A stretch of DNA of 64,000 nt from Brasenia schreberi. Lineage: Eukaryota; Streptophyta; Magnoliopsida; Nymphaeales; Cabombaceae. The position numbers were made by a program, and so were the translations under genes. The notes beneath the pieces are model-generated. The model had not been told where the DNA came from. It worked only from the letters and a program-made list of their open reading frames with translations, and ran no database searches. Where the stretch lies: the NCBI GenBank assembly GCA_036023115.1, contig JAYKKT010000074.1:11158501-11222500 (forward strand), given 5' to 3'. Shown piece by piece: positions 28,801 through 40,800 of the stretch (its first letter is position 1; the number at the start of each line of letters is the position of its first letter).

Positions 28801-31800
28801 ATCCATGTTGTAAAAGTCCGACGAAGTTTTACGCTGGCTGTCGGAAGCCTAACACAACCCTCCTCCTTTATCCGGGCTTGGGACCGGCAATGCAAGGGTG
28901 ATCCCTTACATGGGCGGAGTTTACTTGAAAATAAAAAAGGAAAAGGAAAATAAAATTACATATTTCATTTTACTACATCACTATATTATGAGTATTACAT
29001 TTTTAATAAAAGTTAATATGGATGATGGAGCATGCCAGTGATCTTACATCATACTGCCAAATGATTGAAGCTCTGACATATCTTGCCATCTCCCAACTAG
29101 GTATTGTGATCACATGATTATCAGTTTGAAGATTCTCCAGCTACAACTCGCAAGTATTATTGGGAGGACTATGAGATACATAAGACAGAGTTGATCCCCA
29201 TGGTTATCTTATTTAATCTTGACTACATATGCTGGTGCTAGCCAGGCTCAAATGTCAATGATCGTCATTCCACTACCAGATTATTTTTTTAAGAAGTTCA
29301 TTGATTTAATGGAAGTTCAAGAATTAGTAGATGCCATTCTTGTTATCCAAAATTAGTTACTTTGTGATGGTTTCCTCGGTAGTATAGAGAAATTGGACTA
29401 GAGGGCTCCTAGAAAACATGGTCATTGCTTTGCAAAGGACTCTAATGATGTAGTGTGACCAAACAAGTGCCATCCACATGAAAAACAAGAGCAATTTCAT
29501 GAAAGAATGCAACATGTGGAGAAAAACAATTTCAGGAAAGAATGCAACATGTGGAGAAAAACTTTGTTGAATTTCTAGCTTAGGTTCTTAGGCTTAGAAT
29601 ATATTCACTTTGTATTATGCTAATTCTATGGCAACTTTTGTTGTATCTATCCACTGGCTAATTGAGTTGGTTCTCTCTCTCTCTCTCACACACACACGCA
29701 CCATCTACTCCTTTATAGATATGTGATTTTCCCATTGTAAACATAGTAGGGGGTTATATTGTATCTTTCACCTAAGTCTTCTTTCTTGAGATGTTCCAAT
29801 TTTAATAGGAGTTTCAGCAGTATATATGTTAAAAAACTTTGGTGTTAGAGCTTGTAACTGTTCTTGTTTTTCATACATGTTATACTGCTACTGCTACTCA
29901 ATTGGCACAAGGCAACTTCCTTGTGGCCAATTGAAGCTTTGTTCCTCTTTGACATGGACTGTCATCCAGACTCATGCATTCCACTGGTACTTCACTTCAG
30001 CTCTGCCACGATCCCTGCTTGCTGCATATCCTCTATGCTTGGTAAGGTTCTGCTGTTGATAATTTTCCAACTCCTTTCAACATATAATCTCCTTTTTTTC
30101 ACTATTCCTTGGCTCATTTCTACTTCTCATATATCTTAAACTTGAATGATGGTGTTACCACCCAAAGCCTTTCTGTGTCCATTGTGAGCTGTGTGATTTT
30201 TCTATCATCCTTTAGAGTAAACATCTAGTAAATACTTGACCTTTGTGCGCAAGAAGGTTCTTTATATGCAAACACTTTGATTTTATATCATAATCACACA
30301 CCCTTTTTACTATCCACACACCCCTTTTTTATCGTGATTTTGATTTTGCCCCTGCTAAAATCCCAAAATTATCTCAATGCCCTTGTCATATGAAAATCTC
30401 TCTCTTTGAGTTGTCCCCCTACCGTCGAGTCGTCGACCGTCCCACACTATTTCTCGTGTGACCCACGACTTGAAGCTTGATCCCATGCATGATAGTGAAC
30501 CATCTACTCGCTCATAGTGCTTTGAAGAAGAAGAAGAAAAAAGAAGGAAGAAGAAGAAGAATAAGAGGAAAAAGAAAGAAGGAGGCCGGTTCGAAGAGGG
30601 CTTCGGTCATGTGGTGGGTATTTAATTGATTTGTTGTAGTTTTTGTCGTTTATTTGATGTATTAATTTTATTTTTGGCCGACATCAAAATGAAAAAACGA
30701 CGTCAAGTTCCTGACTCGAGATGCGGCATGTGCACGTCTCTCTAATGGGGAGACGCGCATGTGTCACGTCTTGACTTGGGAACTTGATGTTGTTTTCGAT
30801 TTTGTTGTTATTTTCATATTTTTTATTTTCATTTTATTTTCTGATTCTTATTGTTGTTATTGTTTTTTATTGTTATTGATTTCATTTTTTTCTTCATTCT
30901 TCATTATTTTTTTCCCTTTTTTCTTCGACGGGATTCGTAAGGATATGCGTTGTGGAGATGTGAAGAAGGCAACAACACTAAAAATAAATGAAACGTCGGT
31001 TGCCAAGGTAAAGATATCTGGTGAGAGACCCTTGCTGGAATTGAGTGGGAGAGGAGACGAAAATGCTAAGATTGGGTGTGAGGAGAGAGAAAGTGATGAG
31101 GGGTAATTTTGATATTTTTGAAAAAAGGGATGTGTGGATAGTGAAAGGAGTATGCGAATAGTAATACCCTTTTATATAAGGAAAAAGTTGAAATTATATT
31201 ATCTTATTGCTTACTTATGTGCATAAAACTATCTATTCTTGTGGTTTCCTTCAGGTAGGGATGCTGATTGACCAAAGGTTGTTAAGATATGGCCTCCCGG
31301 TCTTCTCATTTGTCCTGCTTTACTCAAAGCTTCCACACAAGGTTTTCTTTGCTCAGATCTAAAATGTTTTTATGAACAAGTTGGTTGTAAACTATTATCT
31401 TATGCATGTGCTTCATCAACCCATCTCTAATTTTTATGTGGCAGGAGCTTCGATTCATTATTGCATCAGTTCCTATGTTCAACCTCTCTGCAGCTGTTGC
31501 AGCCAGCAGGATGTATGTTAGGAGTTACACCTCCTTAAGTATTGTTTTTTTACTTTTGTTAATGTAGACATATTCTCCATTCTAGTTGTAAAGAGACGTG
31601 GAGCTTGTACGTATCATGTACTCTGGCATGTAGCTGTGATATTTTATTCACATTGAAGTTCTTGAGTTTATATTGGTAAGAAGCTTTTCCTTTTGAGACA
31701 TATGCTATCTGGGTGCTTTGGATAACTCAAAATACTTCTAGTTCTATCAACAAAAGGCCCAACAGGCATGGGTTGTAGAGTCAAGTTGCACTGAGCTGAA

Positions 31801-34800
31801 ATTCAAATTTGTACATGGTTGTGTTAACTTTTAAAACATCTGGGGAATAGAGATATTTACCGGCATATCACATATGATGGAAAATGATTTTGTGCTCATA
31901 ACTGGCAATGCACTTTATTGATTAACCGTAGCTTCGAGTGTATTTTTTGGTGAAAACTAACTTCCAGAAGTAATTCTTGTGCCAAAAGTCCTTCAACTCA
32001 ACTATCTATACTTTGGGTAGATAGATTTGATTTTGTGAGGATTTAAAATCAGTGGTCTTCTTTCTTTTCCTTATAAAATCCAATTCCACATGAGAAAAAA
32101 TTTGAGTAGTCTATTCAACTGGATGTGACTCCTGTCCTGAAGATCTTTCAAATCAACTATTTCTACTTCAATTTATTTTGGCTAGATAGAGTTTGTAAGG
32201 ATTTAGAAATCATGGCCGTTTCTTTTTGCTTATAAAATTCATTATTCCCATCCGCAAAAATGTGTTAGTTAATTTATGTCTTTGAACATTTTGAGCACAT
32301 GTGCAGTAATTTTTCCAAAAATTGTTCTAAGCTCCAATTTTTATCATAGTGCATATATATATGCGTGTGTAAATACATATACATAAAGCCAAAAATGAAA
32401 CAAAGAACAAAAGTATACGATATTACAAAAAGTGTAATGAAGTCGATGCTTGAATGTAGCATAATATCACTTGAAAATGTCAATCACAAAGCCTTAGAAA
32501 AGGCTATAAAGCATATGCAACAAAGACACAACAAAACGGAAATTAATATCATTTAGACACAAAAGGCTTAATTCAATATGTACACAAGTGTTGTATTTAT
32601 AGAAGAAAGAATAAGGCGAGTTAGAGAGAGGAGAGTAAGAGGGGGCTGGTCCGGCCAGCCCCCAACAGCTAGTAGGACTATCCATTGTGGCCAGCCCCCT
32701 TTGGGGCTGGTCCACACATACCAGGGCCGAATGCGAATGGCCTTGGCCCTTGTTCTAGGGCGAGAATGTTCCTGATTCTAAATTACATAATTATAATAAA
32801 ATAAAATTTTCATTTATAAAAATAGAAAATATATTTATTTTCACAGCCCCCTCAAACTAATGGCACCATGACAAAGTTTGCTAACTAAAACTGAAGTCGT
32901 GGAGCGGGTAGTGACTTGGTGAAGACATTTACAAGCTGATACTCATATCTAACAAACTGTAATGTCAAATTGCCATGTACATGCTATTTACGAACATAAT
33001 GACAGTCCATCTCTATATGTTTGGTTCGCTCATAAAATGTGTGGTTGTTAGCTATATATATAGCACTCTTATGCAGTACATAATTGGAGTGGTTTCCAAT
33101 ATCACGCCCAAGTCCTGTAGTAGCTGTTGAGCCAAGTTAATTCAATGGTTGTGTTGGTCATTCCACAATACTCTTTTTCAGTAGAAGAAATGGATACCTT
33201 TTGATGGTTTTTGCATTTCCAAGATATAAAGGAGTTACCAAGAAAAATGCAATAACCTGTCATTTACATCACCACCCCAATCAACATCAGTATATGCATT
33301 TAATTGAAATAAAAATAAAGATGATAGAAATACTCCTTTAGTCGCAGTTTGTCGAATATATCGAACAATTCTCATGACAACACTTATATGCATAAAGATA
33401 AGAGCAGTGTTGTCTGACGCGTATCGTATTGTATTATATCGCCCATATCGTACTTTAATATTAAAATTACAAAAATTATTTAAAAAATCAATAAAAAATA
33501 GTAAAAATTCAAAAAAAAATCAAGAAAAATCTGGTAATTGCTTTAAATTCATATAATGCAAAGTTTAGCACAGATTGAACATTCAACATTGAACAATTGC
33601 ATTCAAAATTACATATTTTGAAGCAAAAAATGAAATACATTTACATTTCACATATTGTAAATTTGTATCAGGATCACTAACTAAATAATCTTCATCTTCT
33701 CCTTGATAAAGATTAAAAGTTTCTCATCACCTCCTGCTTTAAAATGAAAATCTTCATCTCCTTCATGATGTTGTTGCACTTCAAATTAATCCATGCAATG
33801 TCTTCTTCGGTTAGGAGTTCATTTTCTTCGTTATCTTTCATAATCCACTCATCTAATATATCAAAATTAATAAACTACTATCTTTGTACATGTAGTTATC
33901 ATATTTGCTAATTTTTATATGTGAGCAAAACAATGAGCTCCATTTCTTTGATTATTGAGTCTATGACACCTCAGTGATGTGATATTGTTACTTGATGATA
34001 TCCCTTTTTTCTCTTACTGGAGACTAGCTTTTTAACTAATGCTTGAGCTCCATTTCACACTTCACAGACTGAGTTAAGCCTCACACACATTGATCATGTT
34101 CAACTGAATGGAAGTCATGTAAGGTGAACCCTAAAATAGTGAAGTTGTGAAATGCCTACTCAATGAACCGAGACAACCAAATGTTTTTAATTGTTTGCGA
34201 TCTCATGAAATTAGAAACTGGTAGCAGAAGTATACCTAAAAGTTGGCAACAGAAAGGGAAATGATTTTGTCACAATTTTTATTTGTTCATAAATTATTCT
34301 TATTCAATAAGTGAAATTATAAACCCAAATTACAAGCATATCGTAGGATGCCTTGGAGGGAAGTGAAGAGAGGCCAGAAACCTGAGAAAAAAAAATTGAA
34401 TTTTTTTTGGGCGTACGATACGGCACGATAACCTGTATTTTATGATACAGGTTACCGTATCGTACGATACGGTGCGATACAGATAACACTGAGTAAGAGA
34501 ATGTTGAAACTGACGTACAATAGGTATATCATGAGAAATATCTTGACGTATTATGGTGAGATAAGTAAGTTTCTCAGCCATCTGTCTGTAAGAAGTATGA
34601 TCACTTAATGACTCTCTATCAATACATCTTTTGGTTGATTACCTGAGGTGTTTAAACAATTTTATCATCAGTAAGACTTGATCTAAGAATAATGTCATTA
34701 AAAAATTTAGTTTGAGATAAAAAGAAACCTCTAGCATATCGCATTACCTCAATGCCCAAGAAATAAGTGAGTTGTCTAAGATCTTTCATCGAGCTCATTT

Positions 34801-37800
34801 TCAACATGTATCACGTCTTCTCGTATGATATCATTTAAAAAGGAATACGAAGAATCATTAATAGAACGAGCATCATTTATACCCTTAAAAACATATTCAT
34901 TTTCAAAGAATTTGACATCTTTCGATACATAGAGCTTGTCATTTTTACAATCATAATATCTATATCCCTTCTTATTTATCTCATACCCTAAAAAACACAT
35001 TCTATAACATGAGAAGATAATTTATCATCTTTGTTAGTATAAACAAAACATTTACATCCAAAAATACGTAGTTTAGAATAATTGAGAGAGAGTTTAAAAG
35101 CTTTTCTATAAGAGACATGTTTTGTAAAACTAAAGATGACATTTGATTAATTAAGTAAACAGAAGCCATAATGACTTCAACCCAAAAAATTTTGGGAACA
35201 CCACTAGATAATAACAAGGTTCTTGTGGTTTTCAAAATATGCCAATGTTTACATTGCAAAATGTCATTTTGTTGAAGAGTTTTAGTACAAAATGTTTGAT
35301 GCATAATTCTGAATTTGTCAAGATGATTTTTAAACTCTTTGGACATAAACTCTCCTCCCGATTCAGATTTAAAAATCTTGATTTCCAAATCAAATTGATT
35401 TTTCACAAGATTATGGAATATGACAAAATTTTGAAAAATATAAGATTTGACTTTTAAAAGATATACCCATTTATATGTAGTGAAATCATCTATGAAAATT
35501 ACATAATAGGAAATCCCTCGTTTTAAAACAGGTGTTGGTCTTCATACATCAAAATGGAAGATTTCAAACGGTTTTGTAGTATGTGAGTTTTGTTTGAGAA
35601 GGGTAGATGTTGCATTTTGCCAAGTATGTAAGAAAAGTTTTCAATAGTATTTATTCCAAGAGGAGATTGATACAATTTTTGAATGTTTAGATGTCCTAAT
35701 CGTTTATGTCATAGAAAAGCATCATTAGACAAAACATTAATATATTTTATGCTATGTAAGTAATCTATAATATAAAGTCCACCCTCCCTATGGTAACGAC
35801 CAATCGCCTTCTTGAAGAATCAATCCTATACAATACATCCTATGGATGAAAAAGTTATAACACAATTTTTAACCAAAATTTGAGATAAAAAATTAAGTTT
35901 AAATTTAATTTTGGAACAAAGCTAATTTTGTAAACTTCAAAATTTTTGTTTTGCAAGTTCTCAATTTTATCAACACTTAATATTGTTCCATCCACAGTAT
36001 AAACATGGCTTTAACTTCATTACATGGCTTAATATTGGAGAGAATAAGTTTTAATTTTGTAAAGCGGTTTTAGTATTTGATTTCTGCAGCTACATCAATA
36101 GAAGGAAGAACATGTGGAAATGGCTTTACCTAATATTAGTTGGATCTCTTCTGGTCAGGTTGGATATTTCTCATTGAAAAACATGATTTTGTAATTGCTT
36201 TTACTCTTCTAGTTTATATTTATATTTCACAAATGAACAGTCTAGGTATTTCCATTATATCATGTCTGGCTTCATATTCAAACTATCCGGCGGGTGATGC
36301 CCTGAAGGCCTTACACCAATTAGGTAAGCATCATTTCCTGCTGCTTTTCAACTAAGAATATTACGTGTTAGTGGGACATGCTTACAGATCTGCTATTTAT
36401 GTAATGAAAGAAAAGCATGTTTTAAAAATCTGATCAGACAAGTCTTTTTTCTCTTTTCTTTTAGCATGGCATGCATTTAAGTTGTTTCCAAAAGAAAAGT
36501 GGACTTCATATAGTGAAGAAGATACATGTATGATTTCTCCTTGGTGCACATGGACTAGACTACTTAAGTTGGGACTACACACCATTAAAACCAGCCAAGT
36601 TGATTCAATGCACAATTTCAGAGGTCTGTGGAAAGATACTTATGCTCATCGATGTATGCGGGCATGCTTGCTGGCAAATACACATACATGCTGCCTCCGC
36701 ACTCACGGAGAGGAAGGTAGGGAGGTTGTTTAGCAATGGTCCTCCATATCTACTTTTTCTTTTTTAAGACAAGTAGTGATGTTGCACTCAAATATATCTT
36801 TCTTCTTGTGACTGTATCTTCACATGCTGAGGTGACTCAGCTCCTAGGAGGATTGTCCTGTCACTCTATTCTCACATGTTTTCTTAACTGGTTTGCTGTG
36901 ATTAATATATTGCTGCTAAGGTTTTCTGCTGAATACATCTAATATGCTCAAATATATATTGTTTGATTTTGTATAAGTGGTGAAATATGATGGAGTTTTA
37001 ATTCTAGTTTGCTGTCATCATTCTCTCTTTCTTAAGAGTCCCCGAAAGTTTTGGGGGAAACCCATCTTCATGGAGGGGATGGAATTCTGTTACCTATTTG
37101 TGACAGAAAGTGTTTCCTCCCCAGTTCTTAGTTCTTTATTCACCTCTGAGAGTCATTTGATGCCTTACAAGGTCACAAGTGGCTCTTTCCTTCCTGAAGT
37201 TTCACAAAACCAAGTTTGAGAATTTCTCAGTTTCCTAAAATATCATATATACGTCATGTGAAACCCTTTAGGGTAGGCTGTCTCAAATAGGGTTAGCTTT
37301 TGGACATGGAGCAGGGTGAGGTTCTTTTCTGCAACCACTACAAGCAAAGCCCATGTCACTAGCAACAAGCACAATGCTAGCTTCTCTTGCTCTGTGAGGG
37401 GTTTGCTCGCTTGCTTTTTGAGTGTGTTGATAATGATCAATGCACTACTTCACTTTCTCTTGCTGTGCGAGTTCTTTCTTGCCATCTTGCTTATAGTTTT
37501 TAGTGGAGTGCTTTGAGCCTTGAGGCTCTTGTCGGGGAAGTCTTGTAGACAGAAAGGAGAACAAAGGTAGCTTTAGCTCGTCCCTGAGTAAGCAATCACT
37601 CCATGGTTTGGTATATATTCTCTTTTGGCGATGAGAACATCATAAAACCCTGTCATGCAAGCCTGCATTACATGATCATATTCCTACTTAAATGGGTTTA
37701 TTCTCCTTTATTTGGGTTCATACAACTGTTTCCTTTGCCTTTTTTACCTTAAGATGTGATTCAGCAGATTATGTTTGTGTCTGTTGCAGAGCATGATGAC

Positions 37801-40800
37801 TCTACAGGCATGGTGGACCACTTTGTTCATGTTGACACATTTGCAGCAATGAATGGAATTTCCCGCTTTTGTGAGAACAAAATGCCATGGAGGTATATCC
37901 CTTTACTTTCCGGTTGTTTTCTCTTTTTTGTGGAAAGTTCATTTCAAGTGTGAGCTCCTTAATTTTAAACTACCCTTGAGGCTACTGATATAGGTTCCTA
38001 GCATCAGTTACCATCTAAGTTTTTCCTTCCCTTGGAACTATTCAAGCACTTTCATCAAAATCTTTGTTGACAAAATGTTTATAGATAAAAATTGGAACTT
38101 GGAGAACTTTTGTGCACCTAACTTCCTTGTGGTGTTTGCTGTCTTACTATTTCTTAATGTTCATCAAAGTACTTGATTGCATGCTTTTAACATTTGCAGT
38201 TTTTCTTCAAGACCATAACATCTATGTTGCACTTGGTTTCTAATTCCTCCTTTTGGACATTTATTCTTGCATTAATTCATGTTGGGATTGCGGAACCTGC
38301 AGTAGCTTACTTGTACAGTCTATCATTTCTTTTCTCATGAAGTTCTTTCAACTGCTACTCAGGAGAATAGATAATCCCCTGGATCATATACATTATGTGA
38401 CTGTTGCAGGAAATAAGATGGTCTTTCTGATATACTTTTATGGATGTTGGGTTTTGGCTTGCAACAATGGTGGTTGCTTGTTGGCATCACTACTATAGTT
38501 AGTCTTTAAAGGTTGATGCAGTCAGCACGTTTTGATCTAATCTCTTCAGTTGTTTTAGCCACCTTGGTAGGCAAACAGTCCATGTCTTACTTAAATAGGG
38601 TTGTGCTTCTACTGAACCATGTGAAGTTGTAGAGTTTATTGAAAGGTTCAAACATTCCAGAATGTTTTTTTAGGTCATGGTGCAAATGGGTTGACTTTGA
38701 AGTTTTCCTTAGCTTGAAGTGCTAGTTAGAATACTCAATTAAGCAGATTGGAAGGAACAAGGAAAATGCCAGATCTATCTTCGAACTTTTGAATTGGTGG
38801 AGGCAATTAGAAAAAAGGATAACTTCACCGATCAGTGGTTTCGTACCAAATACTGTTGAGGTGCAGTGACAGGATTTCGTTGCCTGAAATCATATACAAA
38901 CAATATGGCCATTGAGCTTTGTTACTAACCTACAAATTGAAAATTTTAACTTGTAGACAAAAATGATGAAAAAAGAAAATATATAAATGATAACGAAGCT
39001 TCGGCAGAGTTATTGTTAAATTTGATTGACTAAATTTTAGTCAAAGTTCCTTCTAGAAAATCCATTCAAGCTTTGTTACTGATGTGTACTGGTTCCTTAT
39101 CAGTATAATGATATCAATTTGCAGTAACATTTGATTCTGCAAACGTGAAAGGATTGGAGACTAATGATGTCATTGGAAAATATTATTCACATTTATTATT
39201 TACCTATTACCTGTTATGCCAAAAGAATGCCTTTAAGTTTAGAAATTTTTAAACCGAAAATTTTGCTCCTCGTTATATCTCAAGCTCTCTTTTTTATAAC
39301 TTGTTTGACATTACCTTCTGTGCCTTTGGAAACCTCGCTTTGGCATTCTTTCTGTAATTATTGTTGTACTTTGTATAATTTTGTTTATGATAATGTGAAA
39401 AACTATCAGAATTATCATTTGTTATGTACCTTGAATGTATTAGGAGTCCAACGTCTTTTCTTTTCTTCATTTTCTCTTGCTGTTCAATGTTCTTGCTTAT
39501 TTTGAGAATGGTACTTAAAAGAATTTGGAAGGCTCCTGGTGTAGTCTCCAAGATATGGGCATTTCGTGGTGCTCATTATGTTTTCTTTCTTTGGCCCTTT
39601 TCTATCTATACAATTTTTTAAGTTATGTTTTGTTGAAATTCTTCGATAGTACAATAGAAGAGCAAATATAAAAAAGAAAAATAAACATTGAAGAGTAAAA
39701 ATGGAGATTTGAAGGAGGGGGCATGCCCTCCAATGGATGCCGCCCCCCTCTCTTTTTCTCTTTCTATTAATCATACTCTTAACCCTAATACAAAACGTCC
39801 AACCTTTATATAATGGATTGTAAAATAGAAAATGACCAAAATGTCTTTAGTACTATGGGCAATTACAATAATACCCGAATATCAAAAATTACAAAACTAA
39901 CACTAAAAACAATAGATACATATATTCTTCAACACTCCTCTAAGTTGAGAGTGAGATACTTCGAACTCCAAACTTGCCGAAAAATTAGTTCTTTCTTCAC
40001 CACACGTGCACCAATGATCTCTATGAGGCTTCTTTAAATCAACTTGAACAATCAAGAATACATGGGTATCACACAACCCTTCTATGGGTGTTGACTGCTC
40101 CCTCTTCTCCTTTCTTCTCAATGAAGTGATTAAGCAGCTACACTTCAATTTTCCTTCTCTTAAGAAAGTTGATTTTTATGGTAGGAGGTACTATCTCCAC
40201 CATACACACTTCAAACGGCTTTTTCTGCACCCCTACATGATGACGGTTGTCGGTGTGTTGGTTGGGTGTCCTCTCTACCATTCAAATAGCATAATACACA
40301 CTTATGCTCATAGTAGTCGGTCTACTCCCATTCATATAGTGACTACAACCACTTTTTTTAGCTCTCCTAGTTGTTCACTTCTACAATTCAAGGTCTTAAT
40401 CTTCATGCTTCTTGGTGATACTGTCTCATTCTTTAAGAAACAATGCATCTGCCTCTTCTCTAATTTGATTTTCAACATATTGTGGTGACAAAAAAACTGA
40501 TTTTCTGCACTCTATCTTTTTCTTCTATTTGCATTTTTGTTGTTTGACAAGAAAACATTCACCACGTAATACTTCATATTTTTTGCATCTTTTCTTAATT
40601 TTCAGCCCTCTTAGCTGTCCATTTTCCAGCAACCTTCTTGGCTGCAACACTTTTCCAGCAACCTTCATGACTGCAATATTCTTCAACTCAGCCTTCATGG
40701 TTGTTCATCTTTAACAGCTTCATGTCTGCGATAATTTTTAGCAGCTCCTTTGCCACAATAATTGTTCAATTTAGCCTTCATGGCTGCAATAATTTTTTCA

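Noticed and set aside
30759..31106. 115-codon frame in the Mutator-like element
   Set aside because: It begins in a palindrome and is a low-complexity Phe/Ile/Ser run; no splice or domain support.
40084..40488. 134-codon plus-strand frame
   Set aside because: Antisense to the LTR element, Ser/His/Phe-rich with no recognisable family.
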